Notes: generated by a model from the letters alone, not told the origin. A DNA stretch of 64,000 nt from Bowdeniella nasicola (GCA_030537895.1 JAUNVA010000006.1:1-64000); one strand, 5' to 3'. Numbered from the stretch's first letter, positions 29,858-39,699 are shown. Translations and numbers: made by a program.

Positions 29858-30769
29858 TCAGGCGTGGCCGTGCAACGTCGTGGGCCGCGCGTTGGCACCG
29901 TGTGTCGCGATGTCGAGGCCCCACACGCGCCAGCGTTGAGCGCGCAGCGCCGCGGTGGTGACCTGATCGATCTCACCGAACACGAGGACGGTGGGCCCGG
30001 CCCCCGAGATCACGGCGGGCAGGCCCCGCGAGCGCAGGGTCTCTAGCACGGCCATGGACTCGCCAAGCACCTCGCTGCGGTAGGGCTGGTGCAGGCGGTC
30101 CTCAGTGGCGGTCAAGAGCAGCTCCGGGTGCAGGAGCGCCTGGGTAAACATCGCAACGCGCGCCACATTATGGACGGCGTCTTCGTAGGGCACGCTCTCC
30201 GGCAGGAGGTGACGGGCGCGCGATGTCGACAGTTCACTCGCCGGCACGACGACGGTCGCGCGCAGGTTCGGCATCGCCGGCAGCGGGAGGCAGTGGGCGG
30301 CGCCGTCCTGCATCCAGGCGACGCGCACACCACCAAAGATGGCGGGCGCCGCGTTGTCGGGATGCCCCTCCATCTCCGTTGCGAGGTGCAGCACCGAGCT
30401 GAGGGACAGGGCGTCGTCGTTGTCCACGAGGGCTCGGGCGGCCATGAGTCCGGCGACGACTGCCGCCGCTGAGGAGCCCAGCCCCCGTCCGTGGGGGATG
30501 GCGTTACGGCAGGTGAGTTGGACCCCCACCTGCGGTGCGCCCGCGAATTCCAGCCCAATGCGCAACGCGCGGACGACGAGGTGGTCCTCACCGGTCGGCA
30601 CGGTGCCGGCGCCCTCCCCCGTCACGCGCACCTCGGTCGTGCCCGTCGTGGCACGGACCCGCACGAGGTCTCGCAACTCGAGAGCTAGGCCGAGACAATC
30701 GAACCCCGGTCCCAGATTCGCGGAGGTGGCCGGGACGCTCACCTCGACGTCGTCGTAGCGCAGCTGCAT
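29858..30769 (-). CDS. thrB: Homoserine kinase
   Basis: This is 303 residues from the ATG at 30769, behind AGGGGA. A GHMP kinase that phosphorylates homoserine to O-phosphohomoserine. The start (VSVPATSANLGPGFDCLG) and the ATP loop GRGLGSSAAAVVAGL are canonical; GAGPTVLVF at about residue 265 is motif 3. It follows thrC by eight bases. Confidence 0.95.
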   Translation of the reverse strand: MQLRYDDVEVSVPATSANLGPGFDCLGLALELRDLVRVRATTGTTEVRVTGEGAGTVPTGEDHLVVRALRIGLEFAGAPQVGVQLTCRNAIPHGRGLGSSAAAVVAGLMAARALVDNDDALSLSSVLHLATEMEGHPDNAAPAIFGGVRVAWMQDGAAHCLPLPAMPNLRATVVVPASELSTSRARHLLPESVPYEDAVHNVARVAMFTQALLHPELLLTATEDRLHQPYRSEVLGESMAVLETLRSRGLPAVISGAGPTVLVFGEIDQVTTAALRAQRWRVWGLDIATHGANARPTTLHGHA

Positions 30770-30777
30770 GGCGTCCC

Positions 30778-31881
30778 CTAGGCGAGGCCCAGCAGCGCGG
30801 CCGCGGGCTCCAGTTCGGCGGGCACGGTCGTGGGATCGAGTTCGCGTTCCCCGAGCGCGGTAGCGGTGTCTTTCAGTCCGTTCCCGGTGACCGTACACAC
30901 GATGAGTGCCCCCGAGGGGACCTGTCCGGCCCGCGCCTTCTTCAGCACTCCTGCGACGGACGCCGCCGAGGCCGGTTCCACAAACACGCCCACCTCGCTG
31001 GCCAGCAGAGCCTGCGCGTCAAGGATGTCGGCATCGCTCACGGCATCGATGAGGCCGCCGGAATCGTCGCGAGCGGCGGTCGCATAGGCCCACGAGGCGG
31101 GGTTCCCGATCCGGATCGCGGTCGCGATCGTTTCGGGATTCTCAACGACGGCGTCCTTCACGAACGGCGCTGCCCCCTCGGCCTGGAATCCCCACATCCG
31201 CGGCCGCGTGGAGACCACTGCGCCGCGTCGCGCGCTCGGGTGGTCGAGCGAGGCCGCCGTGGTCATGCCCGCGTATTCGCTGTAGCCCATCCAATAGGCC
31301 GAGATGTTGCCGGCGTTGCCAACCGGCAGCGCGTGGATGTCGGGCGCACACCCCAGGGCGTCCACGATCTCGAAAGCCGCGGTTTTTTGCCCCTGGAGGC
31401 GGTAGGGGTTCACCGAGTTCACGAGCGAGACGGGGTAGGCGTGTGCAAGCGCGCGAGCCAGGCGCAGGCAGTCGTCGAAGTTGCCGTCCACCTGCACGAG
31501 TTCTGCGCCGTGCACGATCGCCTGGGCCAGCTTACCGGCCGCGATCTTGCCGACGGGCAGCGCCACGATGCACCGCAGGCCCGCCCGGGCGGCGTAGGCG
31601 GCTGCCGATGCGGACGTGTTCCCCGTGGAGGCACACACGACGGCTTGGGAGCCGTTCGAGACGACCTTCGAGATCGCCGTCGTCATACCGCGGTCCTTGA
31701 ACGAGCCGGTCGGGTTCGCACCCTCGACCTTCACGTAGACCTCGGCACCCGTAGCCTCGCTGAGGGCGGGGGCTTCGATGAGGGGGGTTCCCCCCTCCAG
31801 GAGGGTGATCGCGTGCTCCTCGGGTTCGAAGGGGAGTCGATCGGCGTATTCGGCGATGACGCCGCGCCAGGGTGCAGCCAT
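30778..31881 (-). CDS. thrC: Threonine synthase
   Basis: This is 367 residues, the short class. It converts O-phosphohomoserine to threonine with PLP. The Schiff-base lysine is in [12 protein letters not shown] near residue 62; the phosphate loop PVGNAGN is in the middle. AAGGATAGG precedes the ATG, 4 bases after hom. Confidence 0.96.
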   Translation of the reverse strand: MAAPWRGVIAEYADRLPFEPEEHAITLLEGGTPLIEAPALSEATGAEVYVKVEGANPTGSFKDRGMTTAISKVVSNGSQAVVCASTGNTSASAAAYAARAGLRCIVALPVGKIAAGKLAQAIVHGAELVQVDGNFDDCLRLARALAHAYPVSLVNSVNPYRLQGQKTAAFEIVDALGCAPDIHALPVGNAGNISAYWMGYSEYAGMTTAASLDHPSARRGAVVSTRPRMWGFQAEGAAPFVKDAVVENPETIATAIRIGNPASWAYATAARDDSGGLIDAVSDADILDAQALLASEVGVFVEPASAASVAGVLKKARAGQVPSGALIVCTVTGNGLKDTATALGERELDPTTVPAELEPAAALLGLA

Positions 31882-31885
31882 AGTC

Positions 31886-33172
31886 CTATCCTTCCACGGG
31901 CATGACGCGCGGCACAGACTTCACCTTGGGGTGGTCCGCGAGCGCCGCGACGACGTCGTCCAAGGCCGCGCGCGTGGTCTCGTGCACGACAATCCGAACC
32001 CGAGCGCTGCCCTCCCCTGTGGAATCGTCCTGGTGCACGGAGCGGATCGAGACCCCGTGCTCGGCGAAGGCGCCTGCGACAGCGGACAGGACGCCCGATT
32101 CATCGCTCGCGTGCAAGGCCACGGAGAAGACGCCGCGCTCGCGGTCGGTACCGAGCACCGGAAGGGAGGCGTAGCGCAGCTCGCGCGGTGCGAGCCCACC
32201 GACGACGCGGTGGGCGGCCGCAGCGACGACGTCGGAGAGGACCGCGGACGCGGTCGGAGCGCCGCCGGCGCCCTGTCCGTAAAACATCAGGCGGCCAGCG
32301 GCCTCGGATTCGGTGACGACCGCGTTGTAGGCGCCGCCCACGGAGGCGAGCGGGTGGCTGTCGGCTACGAGGGTCGGGGCGACACGCAGCGAAATCCCCT
32401 CCGTACCGAGCCGGCGGGCGGTCGCAAGCAGTTTGATGGTATGTCCGCTCTCGCGGGCCTCGGCGATGTCTTCGGCCGTGATGTGGCTGATGCCCTGGAC
32501 GGGGACGTCGTCAAGGGCGACGCGCGAGTGGAACGCGAGGGCGGCCATGATGGCGAGCTTCGCCGCGGCATCGTGGCCCTCGACGTCCGCGGTCGGGTCC
32601 GCCTCCGCATAACCAAGCTCCTGGGCGGCGGCGAGCGCTTCCTCGTAGCCCACTCCGGCCTGGGTCATGTTGTCCAGGATGTAATTGGTGGTTCCGTTAA
32701 CGATGCCCATCACGGTCTCGACGTGGTCACCCGCCAGGGATTCACGGAGCGTGTAGACGATGGGGATGGCGCCGGCGACAGCGGCCTCGTAGTAGAGGTC
32801 AACGTCGGCTTCCGCCGTCGCCTCGTGCAGTTCGGGACCGTGTGCGGCCAGCAGTGCCTTGTTGCCGGTCACGACGGAGGCCCCCGACGCGAGCGCGGCG
32901 AGAATCAGCGAGCGGGCCGGCTCGATGCCGCCGATCAACTCGATCACAAGATCGGCGCGCCGCACGAGAGCCTCGGCGTCGGTAGTGAGGAGCTCGGTCG
33001 GAACGTGGGCGGGCCGCTCCGCGCTCAGGTCGCGCACGGCGATTCCTACGAGGTTGAGATTCGCGCCGCAGCGGGCGGCGAAATCGTCGCGACGCTCCGC
33101 GAGGAGGCGCACGACCTCCGAACCGACGGTGCCGCAGCCGAGCAGCGCTACTGAAAGGTCACGTGGTGCCAT
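31886..33172 (-). CDS. hom: Homoserine dehydrogenase
   Basis: This is 428 residues. It reduces aspartate semialdehyde to homoserine. The NAD(P) loop [11 protein letters not shown] opens the protein; [20 protein letters not shown] and the catalytic-lysine stretch are present. The C-terminal 85 residues form an ACT domain, consistent with threonine feedback control. First gene of hom-thrC-thrB; TAGGGT six bases before the ATG suggests its own leaderless promoter. Confidence 0.96.
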   Translation of the reverse strand: MAPRDLSVALLGCGTVGSEVVRLLAERRDDFAARCGANLNLVGIAVRDLSAERPAHVPTELLTTDAEALVRRADLVIELIGGIEPARSLILAALASGASVVTGNKALLAAHGPELHEATAEADVDLYYEAAVAGAIPIVYTLRESLAGDHVETVMGIVNGTTNYILDNMTQAGVGYEEALAAAQELGYAEADPTADVEGHDAAAKLAIMAALAFHSRVALDDVPVQGISHITAEDIAEARESGHTIKLLATARRLGTEGISLRVAPTLVADSHPLASVGGAYNAVVTESEAAGRLMFYGQGAGGAPTASAVLSDVVAAAAHRVVGGLAPRELRYASLPVLGTDRERGVFSVALHASDESGVLSAVAGAFAEHGVSIRSVHQDDSTGEGSARVRIVVHETTRAALDDVVAALADHPKVKSVPRVMPVEG

Positions 33173-33178
33173 GCTTTG

Positions 33179-33184
33179 ACCCTA
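33179..33184 (-). promoter_or_regulatory. -10-like TAGGGT before hom
   Basis: On the minus strand TAGGGT is followed by CAAAGC and then the hom ATG. The same six-base spacer CAAAGC occurs before the PfkB-kinase start at 10262. No ribosome site precedes the ATG. Confidence 0.45.
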
Positions 33185-33215
33185 ACGGAGGGGGGACGGG
33201 GTACCGAGCAGCGTC

Positions 33216-34616
33216 TCACAGCCCGGCGTCGAGCGACAGGACGTCGTCGACGGTTTCGGGACGCAGCCACCAGTGGGCCGCTTCGCCGTCAAGGGCGAGC
33301 ACGCCGGGACGCGCCGCCATGTTGTAGTTAGAAGCCATCGAGCGCCCGTAGGCACCGGTGACCGGGATGGCGAGTTCATCACCGGGTCCCACATCCGCGG
33401 GCAGGAGAGCTTCGCGCACGAGGATGTCCCCCGATTCGCAGTGCTTACCCACCACCCGTGAGGAGATGAGGTCACCGGAGGGCGCGCGGTTTGCGAGCGC
33501 CACCGCGTAGGCGGCGTCGTAGAGCACCGGACGGATGTTGTCCGACATGCCCCCATCGACCGCCACGTAGCGGCGTGTGGTGCCCTCCTGTGTGACGACG
33601 TCCTTTGTCGCCATGACCCGATAGAGGGTGAGGACGGCGGGGGCGATCACCGAGCGGCCCGGTTCAATCGAGATGCGGGGGATGTCGGTCGCTAGCTCGG
33701 TACAGACCTCGCGCACCGTCTCGGCCAGGAAGTCGGCCACCTGTTTTTGGGTGGGCGCCACCGCATCGGCGCCAGTGTAGGCGACGCCGTAGCCACCACC
33801 AAGATCAACCTCTGGCACCTCGATTCCCTTCCTGAGGAGCTCTGCCCGCAGGCCAAGCACGGCGCGGGCGGCGGCACCGAAACCGGCGAGGTCCATGATC
33901 TGTGAGCCAATGTGGGAGTGCAATCCGACGAGAGCCACGCCCTCGGTCGCGGCGATCCGCTCCGCGGCCTCGCGAGCGGCGCCCGTGGCGAGGGAGAGTC
34001 CAAACTTCTGGTCCTCGTGGGCTGTCGCGATGAAGGAGTGCCCACCCGCGTGCACGCCCGTCGTCACGCGCACCATGAGCGGCGCGCACACGCCGAGCTC
34101 TCGGGCCCGCGCTGCGATGCGCTCGATCTCAGGGATGGAGTCGATGATGAGGCGCCCGATACCCGAACGCAACGCGAGATCGATCTCCGCGTCGGTCTTC
34201 GCATTACCGTGCAGCCCCACGAGCGCGGGATCAGCCCCGGCACGCAGCGCGAGGGTCAGCTCACCGAGGGAAGCGGTATCGATCCCGAGGCCCACCGACG
34301 TGAGGTCGCGCACAAGTTCGGCAGCGAGGAATGCCTTGCCCGCGTAGTAGACCTGAGCTCCGGCCATGCCGTAGCCCGACCAGAATGCTTCCGCCATCGC
34401 GGATTGCCAGACCTCGGCCCGTCCGCGGATGCTCGCGCGGTCGGCCACGATCACGGGGCCGGCGGCCAGGGGGGCTCCGAGGGCGTCGCCGAGCGCCTCG
34501 TGCGTGAGACGGATCGGCCCAATTGCGAGGGCGCCATCGGTCCCTCGGGTGGCGCCGCCCGGCCAGATGTCCGGACGGTCGCTCGGTTCGGGGCAGGCAG
34601 CGGGCGCGTCAGTCAT
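33216..34616 (-). CDS. lysA: Diaminopimelate decarboxylase
   Basis: This is 466 residues from the ATG at 34616, 5 bases after the argS stop. It makes lysine from meso-diaminopimelate with PLP. The PLP lysine is in VYYAGKAFLA, the phosphate loop in GGGYGVAY, and the second active-site segment in CESGDILV. It pairs with argS as in many actinobacteria (argS-lysA-hom). No clear ribosome site is seen; coupling with argS is likely. Confidence 0.95.
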   Translation of the reverse strand: MTDAPAACPEPSDRPDIWPGGATRGTDGALAIGPIRLTHEALGDALGAPLAAGPVIVADRASIRGRAEVWQSAMAEAFWSGYGMAGAQVYYAGKAFLAAELVRDLTSVGLGIDTASLGELTLALRAGADPALVGLHGNAKTDAEIDLALRSGIGRLIIDSIPEIERIAARARELGVCAPLMVRVTTGVHAGGHSFIATAHEDQKFGLSLATGAAREAAERIAATEGVALVGLHSHIGSQIMDLAGFGAAARAVLGLRAELLRKGIEVPEVDLGGGYGVAYTGADAVAPTQKQVADFLAETVREVCTELATDIPRISIEPGRSVIAPAVLTLYRVMATKDVVTQEGTTRRYVAVDGGMSDNIRPVLYDAAYAVALANRAPSGDLISSRVVGKHCESGDILVREALLPADVGPGDELAIPVTGAYGRSMASNYNMAARPGVLALDGEAAHWWLRPETVDDVLSLDAGL

Positions 34617-34621
34617 CGGCG

Positions 34622-36277
34622 TTACATCTGTTCCGGTGCGGAGACACCGAGGATATCCAGGCCGTTGCGCAACACCTGCGCGGTGGCATCGTTCAGCCAC
34701 AGCCGGGTGCGGTGCGTGTCATCGACCGGTTCCTCCCCGCGCGGGGTGACGCGGCAGCGACCGTACCAGGTGTGGTACGCCGAGGAGAGTTCCTCGAGAT
34801 AGCGAGCAATCCGGTGGACCTCGCGCTTCTCGGCCGAGAGTCCGACGACGCGGGGGTATTCCGCGAGTTTGCCGAGCAGCTCGGACTCCGCCGGATCCGT
34901 GAGCAGCGACGCGTCGAAGGCGTCCTCGCGCCGCACCCCGTGTTCGGCGGCATTGCGGGCCACGTTACGAGTGCGGGCGTGTGCATACTGCACATAGAAG
35001 ACCGGGTTGTCGTTGTTTTGCTTCTTTAGATCCTCGGCCTTCAAATCGAGGGTCGTGTCGGTGGGGTAGCGGGCGAGCGTGTAGCGCAGCGCGTCCGCCC
35101 CGATCCACTCGATCAGATCGTGCAGGTTCACGACGTTCCCGAGGCGCTTGCCCATGCGGGCGCCCGAGATGTTGATGAACTGCCCGATGAGGATTTCGAT
35201 GTTCGTCTTCGGGTCGTCACCGGCGCACGCACAGATGGCTTTCATACGCCCCACGTAGCCATGATGGTCGGCACCGAACAGGTAGATCTTGTAGGGGAAG
35301 CCGCGGTCCTTCTTGTCGAGGTAGTAGGCGGCGTCGGCAGCGAAGTAGGTGGCATTGCCGTCGGCCTTGATGAGGACGCGGTCCTTATCGTCACCGAACG
35401 TGGTGGTGCGCAGCCAGAGGGCACCGCCTTCCTCGTAGACGTGCCCCTGCTCGCGCAGACGGTCGATAGCCGCCGTGATCGCCCCCGTATCGTGCAGGTT
35501 GTCCTTCTCGGAGAACCACACGTCGAAGTGGACGTTGAAGTCGGTGAGCGTGTCCTTGATGTGCTGCAGCTGCGCCTGATAGCCGAGCTGGCGGGCCACC
35601 GCGATGGCGTCGTCCTCGGGCAGGTCCACGAGGTCGGGGCGTTCGGCGAGCACCTCGGCCGCGAGGTCATCGACGTACTCGCCAGGGTAGCCGTCCTCCG
35701 GAATCTCCTCGCCCTTGGCACGTGCGAGGATGGAGGCGCCAAAACGATCCATCTGCACCCCGGCGTCGTTGATGTAGTACTCGGGGGCGACCTCGGCACC
35801 GGCGGCACGCAGCACACGAACGAGGGCGTCGCCGACGGCAGCCCACCGGGTGTGGCCGATGTGCAGGGGGCCGGTCGGGTTGGCGGAAATGTATTCGAGG
35901 TTGATCCGCTGACCGGCCAGGGTGTCGATGGTGCCGTAGTCGGTGCCCGACTGCACGATCGTGCGAGCAAGTTCACCCGCGGCATCGGCGTTCAGGCGAA
36001 TATTCAAAAAGCCCGGCCCCGCGACCTCTACCGAGGCGATGTCCTCGACATCTGCCAGGCGCTCCGCAAGCACGGCCGCCATGTCGCGCGGGGCGCACCC
36101 GGCTTTTTTGGCCAGGCGCATGGCGATGTTGGAGGCCCAGTCGCCGTGTTCACGTTGGCGGGGCCGCTCGACCGTGACTTCGGCGGGGATGTCCGCCTCA
36201 TCTAGGGTGATCTCGCCGGCGGATACCGCCGCGGCCAGCGTGTCGCGGATAAGCTCAGACAGTTCGTGGGGATTCAC
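34622..36277 (-). CDS. argS: Arginyl-tRNA synthetase
   Basis: This is 551 residues from a GTG at 36277. An ATG three codons earlier (36286) is usually preferred by gene finders, but TACAAT lies exactly 7 bases before the GTG and would overlap that ATG, and MNPHELSEL fits the family start. Class I signature HIGHTRWA is present; the second signature is a KMSKS-less form, ARMGKRLGNVV, as is usual for ArgRS. The C-terminal anticodon-binding domain ends at the conserved PEQM. First gene of the lysA-hom-thr run. Confidence 0.95.
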   Translation of the reverse strand: MNPHELSELIRDTLAAAVSAGEITLDEADIPAEVTVERPRQREHGDWASNIAMRLAKKAGCAPRDMAAVLAERLADVEDIASVEVAGPGFLNIRLNADAAGELARTIVQSGTDYGTIDTLAGQRINLEYISANPTGPLHIGHTRWAAVGDALVRVLRAAGAEVAPEYYINDAGVQMDRFGASILARAKGEEIPEDGYPGEYVDDLAAEVLAERPDLVDLPEDDAIAVARQLGYQAQLQHIKDTLTDFNVHFDVWFSEKDNLHDTGAITAAIDRLREQGHVYEEGGALWLRTTTFGDDKDRVLIKADGNATYFAADAAYYLDKKDRGFPYKIYLFGADHHGYVGRMKAICACAGDDPKTNIEILIGQFINISGARMGKRLGNVVNLHDLIEWIGADALRYTLARYPTDTTLDLKAEDLKKQNNDNPVFYVQYAHARTRNVARNAAEHGVRREDAFDASLLTDPAESELLGKLAEYPRVVGLSAEKREVHRIARYLEELSSAYHTWYGRCRVTPRGEEPVDDTHRTRLWLNDATAQVLRNGLDILGVSAPEQM

Positions 36278-36284
36278 ATCACCC

Positions 36285-36290
36285 ATTGTA
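36285..36290 (-). promoter_or_regulatory. -10 TACAAT of argS, probable leaderless promoter
   Basis: On the minus strand TACAAT is followed by seven bases (GGGTGAT) and the GTG at 36277. CTGGAG stands 17 bases upstream as a weak -35. No ribosome site is present. Confidence 0.5.
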
Positions 36291-36547
36291 GCGACGCAGC
36301 GCCACGCCTCCAGGTGAGGCCTGCCATATGATCAGCCCACCCTACGCCTGCCGCGACTGGGCGCGGGCTTCACTGGGTGAGACCGCAGCGAGTGATGGCG
36401 TCCTCGAGTGGCGAATCGAGATTCTCGGTGGGCGAGGCTGGATCGTCGGCCATTCTCTGGGCAGTGCTCAATTCGGAGGGTGCGTGGCTACAGTAATGGC
36501 TACAGTGAGGCGATATGTCCGTTTCCCGCCTCCGCCCCGAAACGCAG
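36291..36547. other. Non-coding stretch beside tRNA-Arg with a tandem repeat
   Basis: I find no convincing gene. At 36485-36508 there is a 12-bp tandem repeat, TGGCTACAGTAA then TGGCTACAGTGA. A minus-strand reading frame (36370-36564) ends here and might be a remnant of something once inserted at the tRNA, but it has no recognisable motif. Confidence 0.4.
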
Positions 36548-36573
36548 GAAACCCGCATAATCATGCGGGTTTC
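36548..36573 (-). terminator. Terminator of tRNA-Arg
   Basis: A perfect 11-bp stem, GAAACCCGCAT with ATGCGGGTTTC, has a 4-nt loop and ends in TTTC. It begins 6 bases after the tRNA 3' end on the minus strand. Confidence 0.8.
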
Positions 36574-36579
36574 TGGCTG

Positions 36580-36652
36580 CGCCCCGAACAGGACTCGAAC
36601 CTGCGACCTTCTGCTCCGGAGGCAGACGCTCTATCCGCTGAGCTATCGGGGC
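36580..36652 (-). tRNA. tRNA-Arg (anticodon CCG)
   Basis: This is a 73-nt cloverleaf on the minus strand. Acceptor GCCCCGA pairs with TCGGGGC with discriminator G. The D arm is AGCTCAGCGGATAGAGC, the anticodon stem TCTGC/GCAGA with loop CTCCGGA, and the T loop GGTTCGAGTCC. CCA is not encoded. It reads CGG. Confidence 0.97.
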
Positions 36653-36676
36653 CGGCACCGTGAGCGGCGCCCTCTT

Positions 36677-36705
36677 ATCTTAGCCGGGTGCGTGCCGAGA
36701 GTGAA
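36677..36705 (-). promoter_or_regulatory. Promoter of tRNA-Arg
   Basis: On the minus strand TTCACT (-35, 36700-36705) and TAAGAT (-10, 36677-36682) are 17 bp apart. Transcription would begin about 18 bases before the mature tRNA 5' end. Confidence 0.5.
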
Positions 36706-36717
36706 AACGGGACGCTC

Positions 36718-37956
36718 TTAGCGGCCCAGCTCGTCGTCCACCCAGCCCTTCGAACAGGCGAACACTCCGGACACGGCGAGCGCGAGGGCTCCCACCATGA
36801 GGCCCATCAGGGGGACCCTCCAGCCGCCGCTGATGTGAACGAGCACCCCGATGACGAGCGGACCGAGTCCGGCAGCGAAGTAGCCCACCGACTGGGAGAA
36901 TCCCGACACAGCGGCGGTCACCTCCACGTCACGAGTGCGCACGGAGATGAGCATGATCGCGAGGGGAAAACAGAACCCGGAGATGCCAAGCGCACTCGCC
37001 CAGAGCCAAGGAAGCGTGGTCGGCCACCACAGCAGGCCCCCGTACCCAAGCACGAGGAGCCCCGACAGGACGAGCACGAGACCCGTGAGGCGGGCCAGGC
37101 GTGTCACGAGTATCGGGACGACAATGCCCGCGACGATCCCCCACGCCGTGAGGATTGTGAGCATCCAGCCGGCGTCGGCAGCCGAGAGACCCGCCGCCCG
37201 GTAGATGGTGGGGACCCAACCGAATTGAATGTAGGCGTTCATCGATTGAAGTCCAAAGAAGGCCGCGATCCACAGCGCCTTCGGGCTGCGCGCAACCGAG
37301 CGAAGCGAGGCCGAGGCGCCGTGCGTAACGCGCGGTGCACCAGGATCGTTGCGCAGTGCGACGACGACCAGCACCAAGGCTGCGGCAGCAGCGGGGAGCG
37401 CCCAGGCGGCCAGGGCCGCGCGCCAGCCGGTCGAAAGCCTCGCTGCCAGGGGCTGAGTGAGCGCGGTTGGCAGGCTCGCCCCCACCGCGAGCATCGTCGT
37501 ATAGAGGGCCATCACGGGCCCGATGCGGTGCGGGAAGTGTCGCTTCACAAAGACGGGCGCGAGCACGTTGCCCAGCGCCATGCCGGCAAGTGCCGCGACC
37601 GTTGCGGCGAAGAAGAGGGGGCGGGGCACGAAGGGCCGGGCACCGAGCCCGAGGGTGATCAGCAGGCCCACCACGACGAGGGTTGGATGCAGCCCGATCC
37701 GGCCCGCGAGCCACGCGGCGGACAGCCCCGCCAGCGCGAAGACAAAGCCCGGTAGGGCGGTGAGCACTCCCGCACCCGTGTCAGACAGTGGCAGGTTGCG
37801 CTGAATCTCGGTGAGCACCGGACCGATGGAGGTCGCTCCCGCCCGCAGGTTCACGGCGAGCAGCGCGACAGCGAGCAGTACGAGCCACGCGTAGCCACCG
37901 CGGGCTCGAGCCGGGAAACCCGGTCTCGATTCGGCTAGCACCCGGCGCCGCCCCAC
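36718..37956 (-). CDS. MFS transporter, CynX/NimT-like
   Basis: This is 412 residues with 12 predicted membrane helices. The N-terminal NLRAGATSIGPVL segment and the ARLSTGWRAALAAWALP loop are typical of the cyanate/nitroimidazole (CynX) branch of the major facilitator family, which exports or imports small organics; the substrate is unknown. The start is a GTG overlapping the upstream phosphodiesterase gene by about 20 bases; a GTG five codons later is possible. It is followed by the tRNA region. Confidence 0.85.
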   Translation of the reverse strand: MGRRRVLAESRPGFPARARGGYAWLVLLAVALLAVNLRAGATSIGPVLTEIQRNLPLSDTGAGVLTALPGFVFALAGLSAAWLAGRIGLHPTLVVVGLLITLGLGARPFVPRPLFFAATVAALAGMALGNVLAPVFVKRHFPHRIGPVMALYTTMLAVGASLPTALTQPLAARLSTGWRAALAAWALPAAAAALVLVVVALRNDPGAPRVTHGASASLRSVARSPKALWIAAFFGLQSMNAYIQFGWVPTIYRAAGLSAADAGWMLTILTAWGIVAGIVVPILVTRLARLTGLVLVLSGLLVLGYGGLLWWPTTLPWLWASALGISGFCFPLAIMLISVRTRDVEVTAAVSGFSQSVGYFAAGLGPLVIGVLVHISGGWRVPLMGLMVGALALAVSGVFACSKGWVDDELGR

Positions 37957-38714
37957 TCGTCGAGGACGGCGAGCGCTCGGCTGGGCTCGTCGGTGACGAG
38001 GGCATCGACCCCGCGCGCCAGGAGGGTACGCATCTCGTCGATCTCATCGACGGTCCAGACGTGGACCTGCATGTTCAGCGCGTGGGCGAGGTCTACGAAG
38101 CGCGCGGTCACCACCGGAATTCCCCGGAACCTCGCCGGTACCTGCGCGGCCACGGCGTCCCGCAGGGCGGGCACCCGGGTCGCAAGCCGCAGCGCCCGGG
38201 AGGGTTCGAGTCGGGAGAGCATCACGAGGGCGGCGGTCGCGGCCTGCCCCGTGGAGGACGCTTCGCGAGGTGCGATGGCGCGCATCCGCGCGAGACGACG
38301 GTCGGAGAATGAGGCGAGGAGGATCCGCCCCGGGTGCGCCCGTGCGAGATGAGCGAGCGGCTCAGCGACGGCGTCGCACTTGGCGTCCACGTTGAAGCGA
38401 AGCGTAGGAAAATCGGTGAGGGCCTCGTCCAGGCGCATCGGAGCACGCCCGTCGGGATCCTTCAGCTCGACCAGTTCCCGCCAGGGGAAATGGGCGATCT
38501 TACCGCGCGCATTCAGAGTGCGGTCGACGGCGTCGTCGTGACTGAGGACGACGACGCCGTCCTCACTCACATGCGCGTCGGTCTCGACGTGGGTGAGACC
38601 GAGATCGGCAGCGTGCTCGAATGCGCGCCTGGTATTTTCCGGCGCCTCAGCAGCACCACCTCGGTGCGCCAGGATGAACGGGGGCTTCCCGAGGAAGGGA
38701 TGGCGGGCTTGCAC
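37935..38714 (-). CDS. Glycerophosphodiester phosphodiesterase
   Basis: This is 259 residues from a GTG at 38714 (a GTG at 38741 has a better AAGG but gives an odd N-terminus). It hydrolyses glycerophosphodiesters to glycerol 3-phosphate and alcohol. The family opening ILAHRGGAAEAPENT carries the catalytic histidine and metal ligands; VETDAHVSEDGVVVLSHDD and the FNVDAKC segment supply the acidic ligands and second histidine. No signal peptide, so cytosolic. Sits between an M23 peptidase and an MFS gene. Confidence 0.88.
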   Translation of the reverse strand: MQARHPFLGKPPFILAHRGGAAEAPENTRRAFEHAADLGLTHVETDAHVSEDGVVVLSHDDAVDRTLNARGKIAHFPWRELVELKDPDGRAPMRLDEALTDFPTLRFNVDAKCDAVAEPLAHLARAHPGRILLASFSDRRLARMRAIAPREASSTGQAATAALVMLSRLEPSRALRLATRVPALRDAVAAQVPARFRGIPVVTARFVDLAHALNMQVHVWTVDEIDEMRTLLARGVDALVTDEPSRALAVLDEWGGAGC

Positions 38715-38715
38715 G

Positions 38716-39699
38716 TCAGCAGGAACCCGGGGAGATCGCACCGACCTTCGTGAGCCAAGGCAGCGGGTCGATGGTGTGCATGTTCGGTCCGACGTGCACC
38801 TCGAAATGCAGGTGGGGGCCCGTCGAGTTCCCAAAATTGCCGACCGCGCCAATGACCTCGCCGGCCGTCACCTTCTGGCCTTCGGAGACGAACACGCCAT
38901 CGCGGAACATGTGCACGTACCAGGTCTGCACCTTCTCGCCATCGATCTCGTGTTCGATGATGACGAGCATTGAGGAGCGCCCCTGGATGCCGTTACCCGC
39001 GTGCACGACCGTGCCGTCGGCGACGGCGTGGATGGGGGTGCCGACCGGGGCGGCCATGTCGGTGCCCTCGTGCTTGATCGTCGACCCAAAGATCGGGTGC
39101 ACCCGCACCCCGTAGGGCGAGGTGTGCCGGTAGGTGCCCTTCGCCAGCGGATAGACGATCGGTGCCTCGCTATCGTCCTGCAATGCGGCGCGCAATCCGG
39201 AGGCACCCTGGACGGCATCCCCGCATTGGACCTGGGCTCGCTCGAGGGTGCGCGATGCCGTGATTTGGGTGGCGCGAGTGGCGGCCAGCGGGTCGGCCCG
39301 CAGGCTCTCGGGCGTAGCGGGCAGGCCTTCGGTCTGCCGGTTGAGCGCGGCGTCGGCATAGGCGTGGACGGCCGGCTCAGCCCCCGCCTGAATGGGCGCG
39401 GCCTGCGCGGGAGTCGTGTCCTGGTGCAGGACCCCCATCATGGGGGCGGCAATCGTGAGGGCTCCGAGCGAGGCGGCGATGGCGACTCGCGGAAGCGTGT
39501 GGGAGGCGCGCCGCTGCCGAGCAGCCTCCAATTCTCGCAGTTGCCGCCGCGTGAGGGCGGGAAGCTGCGTAGTGGTCACGGAATCCTCGGCGGTTGCGCC
39601 GGAGATCCGCGCGAGCGTAGCACGTTCGCGTTCGCGGATCTGGCGCCGTGTCAGTGGCCGGGGGCCAACGTCGTGCGCACAGGTGTTCATCGTGTCCAT
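38716..39699 (-). CDS. M23 peptidase (LytM-type) with an N-terminal membrane anchor
   Basis: This is 327 residues. About 70 cytoplasmic residues carry the motif LTRRQIRERERA and a second copy LTRRQLRELEAA. A membrane segment follows near 70-92, and the M23 domain lies at about 190-325. Zinc ligands are in KHEGTDMAAP and the HLHFEVH pair, all intact, so it should cut peptidoglycan crosslinks outside the cell. The ATG at 39699 follows AAGGA. Confidence 0.9.
   Translation of the reverse strand: MDTMNTCAHDVGPRPLTRRQIRERERATLARISGATAEDSVTTTQLPALTRRQLRELEAARQRRASHTLPRVAIAASLGALTIAAPMMGVLHQDTTPAQAAPIQAGAEPAVHAYADAALNRQTEGLPATPESLRADPLAATRATQITASRTLERAQVQCGDAVQGASGLRAALQDDSEAPIVYPLAKGTYRHTSPYGVRVHPIFGSTIKHEGTDMAAPVGTPIHAVADGTVVHAGNGIQGRSSMLVIIEHEIDGEKVQTWYVHMFRDGVFVSEGQKVTAGEVIGAVGNFGNSTGPHLHFEVHVGPNMHTIDPLPWLTKVGAISPGSC

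Noticed and set aside
30535-33154. Two long plus-strand frames over thrB, thrC and hom
   Set aside because: Antisense shadows of three well supported genes.
36328-36663. 111-residue plus-strand frame
   Set aside because: It spans the tRNA-Arg gene on the opposite strand and its terminator; tRNA-derived residues (QDSNLRPSAPEADALSAE) are a known false-ORF pattern.
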